Source: Ryuthela nishihirai (taxonomy: Eukaryota; Arthropoda; Arachnida; Araneae; Heptathelidae). Taken from it: a DNA stretch of 64,000 nucleotides. The first letter of the stretch is position 1. Each line of letters opens with the position of its first letter. Of this stretch, positions 32,301-43,689 are shown in pieces. A program made the translations under genes and the position numbers. The notes beneath the pieces are model-generated. The model made no database searches and was not told the origin of the DNA. It worked only from the letters and a program-made list of their open reading frames with translations. The stretch spans positions 43,710,901 through 43,774,900 of the forward strand of contig JAWZYU010000034.1 in NCBI GenBank assembly GCA_038380435.1. Reading direction: 5' to 3'.

Positions 32301-33697
32301 AGATTGGGATACTTTGCTTCTGGGATTTGTTTCCAAAAACAGAGAGTAGTCGGAAGCCAGTTTTCTGAAGGTTGGGATACTTTGCTACTGGGATTTGTTC
32401 CCAAAAACAGAGAGTAGTCGGAAGCCAGATTTCTGAAGATTGGGATACTTTGCTACTGGGATTTGTTCCCAAAAGCAGAGTGTAGTCGGAAGCCAGTTTT
32501 CTGAAGATTGGGATACTTTGCTTCTGGGATTTGTTTCCAAAAACAGAGAGTAGTCGGAATCCAGGTTTCTGAAGATTGGGATACTTTGCTTCTGGGATTT
32601 GTTTCCAAAAACAGAGAGTAGTCGGAAGCCAGTTTTGTGAAGGTTGGGATACTTTGCTACTGGGATTTGTTCCCAAAAACAGAGAGTAGTCGGAAGCCAG
32701 TTTTCTGAAGATTGGGATACTTTGCTTCTGGGATTTGTTTCCAAAAACAGAGAGTAGTCGGAAGCCAGTTTTGTGAAGGTTGGGATACTTTGCTACTGGG
32801 ATTTGTTCCCAAAAACAGAGAGTAGTCGGAAGCCAGTTTTGTGAAGGTTGGGATACTTTGCTTCTGGGATTTGTTTCCAAAAACAGAGAGTAGTCGGAAG
32901 CCAGATTTCTGAAGATTGGGATACTTTGCTTCTGGGATTTGTTCCCAAAAACAGAGTGTAGTCGGAAGCCAGTTTTCTGAAGATTGGGATACTTTGCTTC
33001 TGGGATTTGTTCCCAAAAACAGAGAGTAGTCGGAAGCCAGGTTTCTGAAGATTGGGATACTTTGCTTCTGGGATTTGTTTCCAAAAACAGAGAGTAGTCG
33101 GAAGCCAGGTTTCTGAAGATTGGGATACTTTGCTTCTGGGATTTGTTTCCAAAAACAGAGAGTAGTCGGAAGCCAGGTTTCTGAAGATTGGGATACTTTG
33201 CTTCTGGGATTTGTTTCCAAAAACAGAGAGTAGTCGGAAGCCAGTTTTGTGAAGGTTGGGATACTTTGCTACTGGGATTTGTTCCCAAAAACAGAGAGTA
33301 GTCGGAAGCCAGGTTTCTGAAGATTGGGATACTTTGCTTCTGGGATTTGTTTCCAAAAACAGAGAGTAGTCGGAAGCCAGGTTTCTGAAGATTGGGATAC
33401 TTTGCTTCTGGGATTTGTTTCCAAAAACAGAAAGTAGTCGTAAGCCAGTTTTGTGAAGGTTGGGATACTTTGCTACTGGGATTTGTTTCCAAAAACAGAG
33501 AGTAGTCGGAAGCCAGTTTTGTGAAGGTTGGGATACTTTGCTACTGGGATTTGTTCCCAAAAACAGAGAGTAGTCGGAAGCCAGATTTCTGAAGATTGGG
33601 ATACTTTGCTACTGGGATTTGTTCCCAAAAACAGAGAGTAGTCGGAAGCCAGTTTTGTGAAGGTTGGGATACTTTGCTACTGGGATTTGTTTCCAAA
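26384..33697. repeat. 68-bp satellite-like array, about 107 copies
   Basis: 7.3 kb of a 68-bp unit (on the plus strand ttgggatactttgcttctgg, then gatttgttcccaaaaacaga and gagtagtcggaagccag). Diagnostic sites alternate (gctt/gcta, ttcc/tccc, tctgaagatt/tgtgaaggtt, cagtttt/cagattt/caggttt). Since 68 is not a multiple of three, three unit shifts cycle all frames, and all three minus frames stay open for up to 731 codons; this is not a gene. A 612-bp block (nine units) is duplicated exactly, marked by aagcagagtg at 31861 and 32473. The array lies wholly inside the intron between exons 6 and 7. Confidence 0.95.
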
Positions 33698-34034
33698 AGT
33701 CGGTTACTAGTTTTGTTCCGCTACTGCTGCAAGCGCGTAACTTGTGTGTACTGCATGAAGGGTGATGGACGCAGAGTCCAGTTGCATCATCCGTACTTGT
33801 TTAAAACAAGTTTTGGTTATGTTTTCGTTTTCTTCGTAATCCATTGAACACGGCGAATCATTGAATACTTCTGAATTTTGTACCTCTCGCGTCAACGGGA
33901 AACCTACCGTTTCCTCTCCCGGATCTCAAAGGGTTAATATAAAATTTTAGGAACACTGGCAATGAAACCCAATATTATCTCAGGAGCCGCACAGAGTAGC
34001 TTCGTGAGCCGCAGTTTGCCTACCTTTGATATAT
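33698..34034. other. Unique intronic stretch
   Basis: Between the 68-bp array and the next SINE1 there are about 340 bases of unique sequence. I see no exon with plausible splice sites or VWC-like cysteines. Confidence 0.4.
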
Positions 34035-34725
34035 GTATTAGTTGGGTTGGGTTGTTTTACCTCTGAACGGCACTTTTTTACACACTATGGGCCCGGCCTG
34101 CCCTCGGTCAGTAGGGGACACCGATGGGCTTGGAAAGGCCTCCGTCCGTCGGATGGGACGTTAAACCATGGCCCCATGTGAGGGATAGCCATACCCTGTG
34201 CACGTTAAAGAACACGCTGGATTGCCTTGATGGGAGGCTACCATCTGTCTCCCAACAGAGCTGTTCCAGTGGGTCCCCTCCCCCAACCTTCTCTGAGCCT
34301 TCGGGGTCCATGTGACCTGGCCATTTAGCCATGGTGTGCAAAAAAAGTGCCGCTCAGAGGTAAAACAACCCAACCCACTATGGGCTAAATGGCCAGGTCA
34401 CATGGACCCCGAAGGCTCAGAGAAGGTTGGGGGAGGGGACCCACTGGAACAGCTGTTGGGAGACAGATGGTAGTCTCCCGTCAAGGCCATCCAGCGTGTT
34501 CTTTAACGTGCACAGAGTATGGTTCTCCCACACACGGGCTACGGCTTAACGTCCTATCCAATGGACGGCGGCCTTTCCAAGCCCATCGGTGTCCCCTACT
34601 GACCGTGGGCAGGGTAGGGAATTTTGCGGAGTAAATCTCAACGCTGACCCAGCTGGGACTCGAACCTGGGAACTACAGATTACGAGCCTGGCGCGCTACC
34701 GACAGAGCTGCCCTCGCCCCAATAT
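34035..34725. mobile_element. SINE1 cluster, mixed orientation
   Basis: A reverse tail fragment (34035-34092) is followed by a plus-strand body and tail (34095-34378), then a complete reverse-orientation copy (34380-34725) whose head complement ends ccctcgcccc. The flanking pieces cacactatgggc and cccactatgggc suggest that the middle copy inserted into the reverse-orientation one. Confidence 0.75.
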
Positions 34726-34930
34726 ATTTGTATTAGAAAACCGATCGTGGTGAAATAGCTGAGAAATCGTGTTAAATTGAATGACCAGTGGTATTTCTCA
34801 AAAAAAAAAAAAAACAACCACAACAACCCTGTTTTAAATATCCTGTTGGTAGAATTCCTGTTAGTCGGGGATTGGGAGAGAGTTGTGTATTAATTCTGAT
34901 TCAGTTGGCAGTTTCAACCGGACTTCAGTC

Positions 34931-35630
34931 TCAGCAAGATCCTTGTAGGAGAAGGCCTGTAAAAGCTCAAAGTATCATCCATGATCCTTGTAGGAGAAGG
35001 CCTGTAAAAGCTCAAAGTATCTTCCATGATCCTTGTAGGAGAAGGCCTGTAAAAGCTCAAAGTATCATCCATGATCCTTGTAGGAGAAGGCCTGTAAAAG
35101 CTCAAAGTATCTTCCATGATCCTTGTAGGAGAAGGCCTGTAAAAGCTCAAAGTATCTTCCATGATCCTTGTAGGAGAAGGCCTGTAAAAGCTCAAAGTAT
35201 CATCCATGATCCTTGTAGGAGAAGGCCTGTAAAAGCTCAAAGTATCATCCATGATCCTTGTAGGAGAAGGCCTGTAAAAGCTCAAGGTATCATCCATGAT
35301 CCTTGTAGGAGAAGGCCTGTAAAAGCTCAAAGTACAGTCGCTCAAAAAAGTATCCGAACATTATGGTTGATTACAGAAATCAGAAAAAATATCTGGCAAC
35401 GATTTTTTTAGAAATTAGTGATCTGGCAACCTTCGTGTCACGTGCTTCGTGACACGAAGATTGCCAGATCACTAATTTCTAAAAAAAATCGTTGCCAAAT
35501 ATTTTTTCTGAATTTTGTCATCAACCATAGTGTTCGGATATTTTTTTGAGCGACTGTATCATCCATGATCCTTGTAATAGAAGGCCTGTAAAAGCTCAAA
35601 GTAACTTCAATGATCCTTTCCTCAAAGTTT
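34931..35630. repeat. 45-bp minisatellite, about 10 copies, split by a MITE
   Basis: Unit: gatccttgtaggagaaggcc, then tgtaaaagctcaaagtatca and tccat. Eight or nine nearly identical units run to 35334; the array resumes after the MITE with a further, more diverged unit (to about 35625). The open frame of repeated DPCRRRPVKAQ is a by-product of the 45-bp period. The array ends about 40 bases before the donor of exon 6. Confidence 0.9.
35335..35556. mobile_element. Complete 222-bp palindromic MITE with TA duplication
   Basis: Starts cagtcgctcaaaaaagtatc and ends with the inverse; the two halves pair along almost their whole length around tcacgtgcttcgtgaca. It is flanked by TA at 35333-35334 and 35557-35558. 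Removing the element plus one TA restores an intact minisatellite junction (ctcaaagtatcatccatg). TA duplication and short terminal repeats fit the Tc1/mariner superfamily; there is no transposase. Confidence 0.9.
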
Positions 35631-35671
35631 CGCAAATATTAGAACGAAAACGGTTTCAAGAGAGAACTTAC

Positions 35672-35857
35672 CACAGGTGACGCGGGGACAGCAATAGCCT
35701 GGAAGGTATTCGAGGACACAGGCAGGTCCTGGAGGTGGAGGACACTGCTGCACTTGGCAAAGAGGATGACCGTAGAAGCATCGACACATCTCACAGGGAT
35801 TGCTCTTGACGATGATCTCTCCACTGGTGTAGTATCTGCCATCCACGAAGCACACAT
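35672..35857 (-). CDS. VWC gene, exon 6: third complete VWC module
   Basis: Acceptor ccctcag before ATGTGTGCTT; donor GTAAGT after ...ACCTGTG. 186 bases, phase 1 at both ends, 62 residues. All ten VWC cysteines are present: VCFVDG, PCEMCRC, LC, QC, AC, then GYCCPRVTC. A proline run (CPPPPGPAC) separates cysteines 6 and 7. VWC modules bind partners such as BMP-type ligands or matrix proteins in other families; nothing here shows which. Flanked by the giant linker exon (5 in order) and the 246-residue linker. Confidence 0.92.
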
Positions 35858-35969
35858 CTGAGGGAAAGAAGAATTCTGTCAGGAAAAGAGCACAAATTAA
35901 CCCATTGTGTTGGAAGTTAGAATTATGCTCAATATTAGCGTCAGTTCTTTAGAATTACTGATCTTAGGA

Positions 35970-36690
35970 CCAATGGGTTGGGGTTGTTTTACCTCTAAAC
36001 GGCAGTTTTTGCAACACCATGGGCTAATTGTCCAGGTCACAAGGACCCCGAAGGCTCAGAGAAGGTTGGGGGAGAGGACCCACTGGAACAGCTGTTGGGA
36101 GACAGATGGTAGCCTCCCGTCAAGGCCATCCAGCGTGTTCTTTAACGTTGGGTTGTTTTACCTCTGAGCGGAACTTTTTTGCACACCATGGGCTAAATGG
36201 TCAGGTCGCAAGGACCCCGAAGGCTCAGAGAAGGTTGGGAGAGGGGACCCACTGGAACAGCTTTTGGGAGACAGATGGTAGTCTCCCGTCAAGGCCATCC
36301 AGCGTGTTCTTTAACGTTGGGTTGTTTTACCTCTGAGCGGAACTTTTTTGCACAACATGGGCTAAATGGTCAGGTCACAAGGACCCCGAAGGCTCAGAGA
36401 AGGTTGGGGGAGGGGACCCACTGGAACAGCTGTTGAGAGACAGATGGTAGCCTCCCGTCAAGGCCATCCAGCGTGTTCTTTAATGTAAACAGGGTATGTC
36501 TCTCTAGCACACGGAGCTACGGCTTAAAATCTCATCTTACGGACGGCGGCTTTCCAATCCCATCGATGTCCTCTACTGACCTGGGATTGGGCGGGGAGTT
36601 TTGAGGAGATAAATCTCAAAGCTGGGACTCGAACATGGGAATTGCAGATTACGAGCCTGCCATGCTACCGACTGAGCCACCCTCGACCCT
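35970..36690 (-). mobile_element. SINE1 with three tail units, reverse orientation
   Basis: Tail units start near 35970, 36147 and 36317, followed by body and tRNA head complement (gagccaccctcgaccct). It lies in the intron between exons 5 and 6. Confidence 0.85.
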
Positions 36691-36706
36691 ACGTTCAATG
36701 AAAAAA

Positions 36707-36962
36707 AAAAAAAAATGGAAGAATCCATCCGTAATAAAAATGGAAGAACCCACCCGTAATAAAAAATGGAAGAATCCATCCGTAATAAAAATGGAAGAAT
36801 CCACCCGTAATAAAAATGGAAGAATCCATCCGTAATAAAATTGGAAGAATCCATCCGTAATAAAAATGGAAAATCCACCCGTAATAAAAATGGAAGAATC
36901 CATCCGTAATAAAATTGGAAGAATCCATCCATAATAAAAATGGAAGAATCCATCCGTAATAA
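36707..36962. repeat. 25-bp minisatellite, about 10 copies
   Basis: Unit: aataaaaatggaagaatcca plus tccgt, with length variants 24-26. It begins after an A run at the SINE1 head end and may have grown from it. Frames open across it are by-products. Confidence 0.9.
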
Positions 36963-36984
36963 ATACACAGATAGAAATAGACTT

Positions 36985-37850
36985 CAACAATTATTAAATA
37001 CATCTGAAAATAATTATTGTTGACCCGGCGGGAATCGAATCCGCAACTCTTAAGATAAGTACCAGAGACTGGTAGACGCTCTGGCATGTATCTAGTAGTT
37101 CCCAGGTTCGAGTCCCAGCTGGGTCAGCGTTGAGATTTATCTCCGCAAAATTCCCCGCCCTGCCCACGGTCAGTAGGGGACACCGATGGGCGTGGAAAGG
37201 CCGCCGTCCATCGGATGGGACGTTAAGCCGTGGCCCCGTGTGCGGGAGAGCCATACCCTGTGTACGTTAAAGAACACGCTGGATGGCCTTGACGGGGGGC
37301 TACCATCTGTCTCCCAACAGCTGTTCCAGTGGGTCCTCTCCCCCAACCTTCTCTGAGCCTTTGGGGTCCTTGTGACCTGGACAATTAGCCCATGGTGTGC
37401 AAAAGAAGTGCCGCTCAGAGGTAAAACAACCCAACGTTAAAGAACACGCTGGATGGCCTTGACGGGGGGCTACCATCTGTCTCCCAACAGCTGTTCCAGT
37501 GAGTCCCCTCTCCCAACCTTCTCTGAACCTTCGGGGTCCTTGTGACCTGGCCATTTGGCCCATGGTTTGCAAAAGAAGTGCCGCTCAGAGGTAAAACAAC
37601 CCAACGTTAATGAACACGCTGGATGGCCTTGACGGGGGGGCTACCATCTGTCTCCCAACAGCTGTTCCAGTGGATCCCCTCCCCCAACCTTCTCTGAGCC
37701 TTCGGGGTCCATGTGACCTGGCCATTTAGCCCATGGTGTGCAAAAAAAGTGCCGCTCAGAGGTAAAACAACCCAACCCGAAAGGCATGTATCTAGAGAGT
37801 TGCGGGTTCGATTTCCGCCGCGTCAGCGATATTTTTTTTTTTTTCAGATT
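36985..37850. mobile_element. Fold-back element with outward tRNA-like arms, copy 2, split by a SINE1
   Basis: The left arm (36995-37065) reads catctgaaaataattattgt, then ggcgggaatcgaatccgcaa. The right arm (37796-37850) reads agagttgcgggttcgatttc, then gccgcgtcag and a T run with cagattttt, i.e. the inverted counterpart. The SINE1 at 37096-37782 sits between them with a perfect 13-bp target duplication, so the original fold-back was about 165 bp. Confidence 0.65.
37096..37782 (+). mobile_element. SINE1 (5'-truncated) with three tail units and 13-bp target duplication
   Basis: Starts within the head at tagttcccaggttcg, then body and three tail units (near 37265, 37435 and 37612), ending caacccgaaa. 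The flanking sequence ggcatgtatctag occurs at 37083-37095 and 37783-37795. Perfect duplication of the target shows a retroposition event. Confidence 0.88.
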
Positions 37851-37934
37851 TTTCAACAATTTTCAGAAGCTTCTTCTTTGATGCAAACGTTATTGTAGGA
37901 TGGACCCTAATTCAATTTTACAACTTGTCCAAAT

Positions 37935-38125
37935 TGAAAGGGTCACGACACTCAATCGGTAGCACTCCAGGTTCGCATTCTGTAGTTCCTGGGTTCGAGT
38001 CCCACTAGGGCCAGCATTGAGATTTATCTGCTCTAAAACTTCCTCAATGGCTTGGAAAGGCCGCCGTCCATCGCTTGGGACGTATATCTGTGACTCGATA
38101 TTCCGCAGAAAAGTGCCGCTCAGAG
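37935..38125 (+). mobile_element. Decayed SINE1
   Basis: Head cactcaatcggtagcactcc and B box GGTTCGAGTCCC are still clear; the body is shortened and its tail is reduced to aagtgccgctcagag. Confidence 0.7.
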
Positions 38126-38126
38126 A

Positions 38127-38540
38127 TACAGTCGCTCAAAAAAGTATCCGAACACCATGGTTGATTACAGAATTCAGAAAAAATATCTGGCAACGATTTT
38201 TTTAGAAATTAGTGATCTGGCAACCTTCGTGTCACATGATTACAGAATTCAGGAAAAATATCTGGAGCGTGTACAGCAACTGTACACGCTCCAGTTACCG
38301 TTCACAGCAAACTGGAGCGTGTGCAGTTACTGCACATGCTCAATATTTCCGTGAGTGAGCCCACACGATCTAGTATCAAAATAATATGACCACCTACAGT
38401 CGCTCAAAAAAGTATCCGAACACCATGGTTGATTACAGAATTCAGAAAAAATATCTGGTAACGATTTTTTTTAGAAATTAATGATCTGGCAACCTTCGTT
38501 TCACGTGTCACGAAGGTTGCCAGATCAAAAAAAAAATCAG
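38127..38540. mobile_element. Composite palindromic element
   Basis: MITE half (cagtcgctcaaaaaagtatc), module B with its hairpins, aataatatgaccacctacag and a second MITE half followed by part of its inverse (cacgaaggttgccagatc). It lies in the intron between exons 5 and 6. Region 38541-38859 is unique intron. Confidence 0.8.
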
Positions 38541-38859
38541 TGCAGCCATTCAAAGCAACTGACCACCAGTAACTGACCATTAATGCAGTCATATCCTAGA
38601 AGAGCGTCACTGACCTGTCTGCTGAGAAACAAACCTACACTTTAGAGATGCTTTCCATCCTCTCTCCCTGAAAAGAGAAATTTAAAGTAATTTTCTATTA
38701 TGTTGGAAATTGGAATTATGCTCACTAATAACTTCAGTGCCTTTAGGATTATGAACATACGACCTATTTAAAATTCTTGTAGACTGACCAAACCAAAACT
38801 AACAGTTTCACAAAACATGTTTGTTAATCATGAAATCTTTAAAGAAACTAAATCATTAC

Positions 38860-41800
38860 CTATCACTTCTTGTGGAGATTGTGGAGGCTGTGGCTCTGCT
38901 GGTGGTGGAGTTGGATTCTTGGACGGTCTTTCTGGGAGGGGACGTCCTTCAGGAATTCGCTGAGAATAACCTGCTCCGTATGGAATTAATCGTCGGTCTA
39001 TGAAAGACGACGAATCCTTATCATCTTCGTAAATATCACTATCAGCCCTGTAAAGTTTGGTTTCATTATGATAATCATATTTTTTATATTCGGAATTCTT
39101 TCCGCTATTTGGTTCTGCCGTTGGAAGTTCCTGAGTCTGGTTTGTCTGCTGCATGATTCCAGTTGTCTTATTCTCGGCGATCGTTTGCCCAGTGGTTGTG
39201 ACATCAACGTTCGCTGTTGTCTCGTAGGAAATTTTCTGAGAATCGTCTTGTTCATTCACAGGTGGTGGAAGAGGTTTAGTTTCCCGATTCGCGTTAAAAA
39301 ATTGGTTCGATTTCTGTGGGAGAAGAGTAGGGAGCAGTATGGACGAAACTGTTTCTTTTGGCATAACTTCAAAAGGTGTAGAAATGTCTTCTGTGGTACC
39401 TTTATCAGAATAAGTGTTTCCGCTATCCATTATGATTTTCTCACCTGAAGGCACAAATTTTAGGAATGTCGATACTACGACTTTTTCAGTTTCTTGAGTA
39501 AAGTCATCTTTGACACTAAACGGACTCATTATGAACTTAGTGGTTTTGCCGTCTTCTTGTGTTTCAGACTCGGAATAATTGTCAAAAAGTTCTGTAGTTT
39601 TAGTAGCTTCATCTTTGTTATAAGATTTTGTGACTGAAGTAAGACTAAATTCATTCTCATCTGGTTTTGGAGTTGATGTCTCTATTTGTGGTGGTGAAGA
39701 ACTTGGTGGTGAGGACATTTTATCGGTCGCACTTTGTGGCATAACATCATGGTTTTGCTGTATAGTCTCAAATCTGGAGTAAGTGGGATTTAATGAGTTT
39801 GTCGTTGCTCCGTTTGCATTAGTAGGATCATTTTTATTTGTGGTAACAGATGTTGTAGGATTTGTCGACTCGGTGTTTTCTTTGGTTAAAGGATTTGCTA
39901 TTTTTTCGTCTGAAGTCACTGGATGATTCTCCTGATGAGGAGGCTTCATATTTTGACTTTCTCTTATATCCACCTTATCTAAGAAAGATTTATTTCTATC
40001 ATCTGAGTGATTTTCTTGCAAAATATCGTCAGCATCATTTCTGGTTGTTAAATAGTAACCACCACCATCAGTTGCAGTTTTATCTTCGTGTGGTACATTT
40101 GTGGTTTGTTTGTGAGCTTTATTATTTGGTGGTTCAGTATCACGTTTGCTTGTTTCAGGAGTTGGGGTCACAGGTAACCCCCGCAATATTTTGTACGGCA
40201 TTTCGTTTTGTTGTGGTTCGGCACTTTCGGATTCTGCTCGATGTTGCACTGGTATCTGCTGCTGAACCTTCAGCAGCGGGCGTTGGAAAGAATGACTTGG
40301 TTTGTGGTTAGAAAATTCGACCAGAAAGGGAATTCCGGGCTTCTTTGGCACCTGGGGTGGTCTTGACGTCATCGGTGACGGTCTTGCCATAATCAGTGAT
40401 GGCCTTGCAGTCATCGGTGACGGTCTTAATATTATCCCCTGTGGTCTTACTGTCATTAAGGGTGGTCTTAAACGAATTGGAACTCTTGGTGGAACTTGCT
40501 TATTGTGATTATTTACAGCGGTTGGAAACGTGGAACTTTGCGTTGATGGTGAAGGCTTTTTTTTCAATGATGGACCATGGTTGGTAAATATGATCTGAGG
40601 AGATTTGAATAAAGAAAATTGGTTTGGAGGTTCAGTGGTACTTGGCATGGCTTCTGTTTCCATGGTCTGAGAATTGTACCTTGTGGCACTCTCTCCTATT
40701 ATGAGCTTTGGCGCTGCAAGCGGGGATAGATTGTCATACACGCTGTCAGCGTATTTCATGGAAGTAGCCAGATCTTCTAAGACGGAATCAGTCCAAGAGG
40801 TTGTGGTTTTATCTTCTCTACTTTCGGGGTAATCGACTTCAGTTAAAGACCAAAGCAGTTCAGCTATATCTTTTGGTAACACGTTGCTTAATGGTCTGTG
40901 GTTCTCTGTTGACTTTTCAGTCTCTTGTATCGTCGTTTTAAATGTCGCATCAATTGGTGAGGAATGTTGATCAGAACTTTCATCATCATTTCTGTTGTTC
41001 GCATTTAATGATGGTTGGTTTGTATTAGTTGTTGAATAAGAATGAGTTCTGGTAGTTCTTTGTGTTTCAGGTTTGTTATTCGTGGCTGTTTTTGTTGTTT
41101 GGGAATATTTATCTCTAATAGTTTCTTCTTTCGTTGTTGGGTTTGTGTAAGTGTCTTGTGCTGCCCTCTGGGTTGTGAAGAACATGTTGCCGTGGTTGTT
41201 AATTGGCGACTTCGGTACGAGTGGTGGTGAGTGGTCGTCACTGGTAGTCGTTGAAGGTGATGGTGGTCCTCTTTCGAATTGGACCGGCTTCGTGCTGCGG
41301 ATGTTAACTTTGTTCGTCGAACTTAAAGAAGACGAATTTTTGTGATTTGATTTATTCGAAATTCTATCGCCAAATCCTGGTGTGTTGTAATCTGAAAAGG
41401 GTGAAAAGGTTTCAGAAAAACCATCTGCTTTGTCGTCATGAGAAACAGGAAGATCAGATTTTAGATAATCGTAATCTGCAGGATTTTCGTAATCGTAATC
41501 GCTATAAGAATGTCCTTGACTAACTGTAGTCTCACGAAGAGGAGGCTTAGCACTCTCTGGAAACAGAGGTGAAGGAGTTGGAGGAATTGGAACAGCGTCT
41601 GTTTTCTTGTCGTTGTCTTTATTAATATCATCTTCTTCGGAATAGGCTGCCTGATGAGCTTCAGTTGTGGGAATGGCAATTGATGACGTGTGCGACGACA
41701 TCGAAGAATGTTTCGGAGGTTTCGAAATCGGGATGACGGTCTGTTCTGATTTATTTTCTCCGATTTCGGTCACGGTTATTTCTCCGTCAGACGCATTGCT

Positions 41801-42126
41801 TACATTATCGTCTGCTTCTTCTGTGGTCATCACCAGAATCGCGAGACTCTCGTTTGGCAAGATTGTGACACTTTCCAAATGAGTGTCGTCTCTAAGATGG
41901 ATGGTGAGCTCTTCATCATCATCATCTTCTTCTTCTTCATCTGCTTCGTCCTCTGATTGTTGAGGAGCATCTTCTTCGTCATCGTCGGTATACGTCACAC
42001 CAAGCAAGGTGTTGATATCCGGAAGAGGAGGATCCTGGGCTGAAGCTTCCGCCGAAAACACGGTGACATCATAGTTGTCCGTGCTGTGGGACGTTGGAAC
42101 ACGGTAATAGCTCGTGATGCTGGAAT
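38860..42126 (-). CDS. VWC gene, exon 5: giant 1089-residue acidic, Ser/Thr/Pro-rich linker
   Basis: Acceptor ctcttacag before ATTCCAGC; donor GTAATG after ...GTGATAG. 3267 bases with no stop, phase 1 at both ends. It contains no cysteine-rich module. Visible features: an acidic run of Asp/Glu (about residues 48-75), a Tyr/Asp segment SDYDYENPADYDY (about 205-220) of the kind that is sulfated in other secreted proteins, a basic-Pro repeat built on RPSPMTARPS (about 543-590), and many N-x-S/T sites. Composition is dominated by Ser, Thr, Pro, Asn, Asp and Glu. It is the mucin-like core of the protein. Low conservation is expected, so homology searches may miss it; its place between VWC exons is the main argument. 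Confidence 0.88.
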
Positions 42127-42293
42127 CTGTAAGAGAGCAGTAACGTTAATGAAACAAAGAATTTTTTGACTATTAATGCAAAATTACTTTTGACTATTAA
42201 TACGATTTTTTTTAAATGAAAAGTAGGTCCTCCTCTACCAAAAGGACGGAGATAGCCTAGACCAGTGGTTCTCAACCTTTTATGCTTCACCTA

Positions 42294-42810
42294 CAGTCGC
42301 TCAAAAAAGTATCCGAACACTATGGTTGATTACAGAAATCAGAAAAAATATTTGGCAACGATGTTTTTTAGAAATTAGTGATCTGGCAACCTTCGTGTCA
42401 CGTGATTACAGAATTCAGGAAAAATATCTGGAGCGTGTACAGCAACTGTACACGCTCCAGTTACCGTTCACAGCAAACTGGAGCGTGGGCAGTTACTGCA
42501 CACGCTCCAGTTTGCTGTGAACGGTAACTGCACACGCTCAATATTTCCGTGAGTGAGCCCACACGATCTAGTATCAAAATAATATGACCACCTACAGTCG
42601 CTCAAAAAAGTATCCGAACACTATGGTTGATCACAGAATTGAGAAAAAATATCTGGCAATGATTTTTTTAGAAATTAGTGATCTGGCAACCTTCGTGTCA
42701 CGTGACACGAAGATTGCCAGATCACTAATTTCTAAAAAAAATCGTTGCCAAATATTTTTTCTGAATTTTGTCATCAACCATAGTGTTCGGATATTTTTTT
42801 GAGCGACTGT
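42294..42810. mobile_element. Composite palindromic element, most complete copy
   Basis: Order: MITE half (42296-42405), module B with two hairpins (about 42410-42590), aataatatgaccaccta, then a complete palindromic MITE (42596-42809) ending ttttttgagcgactgta. The second hairpin spans 42458-42530. Intronic, between exons 4 and 5. Confidence 0.85.
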
Positions 42811-43076
42811 ACGCTGACCACTAGACCAGGTAGGGCTATATTTTTTTTGAAAAAGCTGTTATTTTAATTGTCTCTTCTGTCGTCCGTAGGAATTTAACTT
42901 TTTTAATCCCCCCCCTACACCTTTGCATTTCTACTGTGTAGATTTACAATTACTCTTTTAACTTTTTTTTGTTATTTAAACTTGAAATCTTCGTTAGATG
43001 CTTAACGGATATAAAAAATGCGGACATGCAATCAATTTATCAGCTTGCCAACCTTAAAAGATCCAAAATCACTTAC

Positions 43077-43265
43077 TGCAACTATATTCCCTTGGACAAC
43101 AATGGCCGTCAGGTACGACAGGCTCACAGCCATGCACCCTGGGCGAGCACTCGAGTTTTCGGCACACGACACCCCTTTGGGTGCAATAACAAGTCTGGCA
43201 ATGTCCTCTGCTCGGAACTGCAACGCCCACTTCAAAATCATAACCTTCTATGCGGCAAAATGGAC
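43077..43265 (-). CDS. VWC gene, exon 4: second VWC module
   Basis: Acceptor ttttcag before GTCCATTTTG; donor GTAAGT after ...AGTTGCA. 189 bases, 63 residues, phase 1 at both ends. Ten cysteines in the VWC order: FCRIEG, HCQTCYC, VC, EC, GC, then GHCCPREYSC. The CxxCxC centre and the CCPxxYxC end are the family signature. It is separated from the first VWC by only a 29-residue linker exon, so these two modules sit close together, unlike the third. Confidence 0.92.
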
Positions 43266-43689
43266 CTGAAAAGACATATATTTTAACAAATCAACTTACA
43301 AAAATCATACATTTTTTTATCGAAACTGCTGACATAAAGATTAGAGCAATTGTTTCATCACCATATTGGAAATTTTGAAGTGGAATTAAAACAATCTGCT
43401 AAATTCGTATCATTTGCAGGTTAAACCTAAACCATTTTCATCCTTTTAATAAAACTACCAATACGTTTCTACTTTGACTAAATAATGTCATTCACTTCCG
43501 GTTACTGAAATAAAGTTTATTCGATATGATTGTTGGAAATTCTGGTATTTCCGGCAACGCGAAGAAGACGTTTCGGTGCAGGTTATAAAAAATGGGTTCC
43601 GTATTTTAAGACGTAAGTGATTTGAACTCCAGGGAGACTGATAACAGAGTTATATCATGAACGTTTAGTCAGAGTGAGGTAAGTACCAG

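Noticed and set aside
31297..33492. 731-codon open frame on the minus strand (and several of 187-527 codons nearby)
   Set aside because: It is the 68-bp repeat read in rotating phase; parallel frames are equally open, and the array sits inside an intron. No unique sequence, start context or splice signal supports coding.
26384..33697. CRISPR-like array
   Set aside because: There are no unique spacers between repeats; units abut directly, and the surrounding gene structure is eukaryotic.
34788..35411. 207-codon frame with DPCRRRPVKAQ repeats
   Set aside because: A 45-bp minisatellite interrupted by a MITE; the frame runs into MITE sequence.
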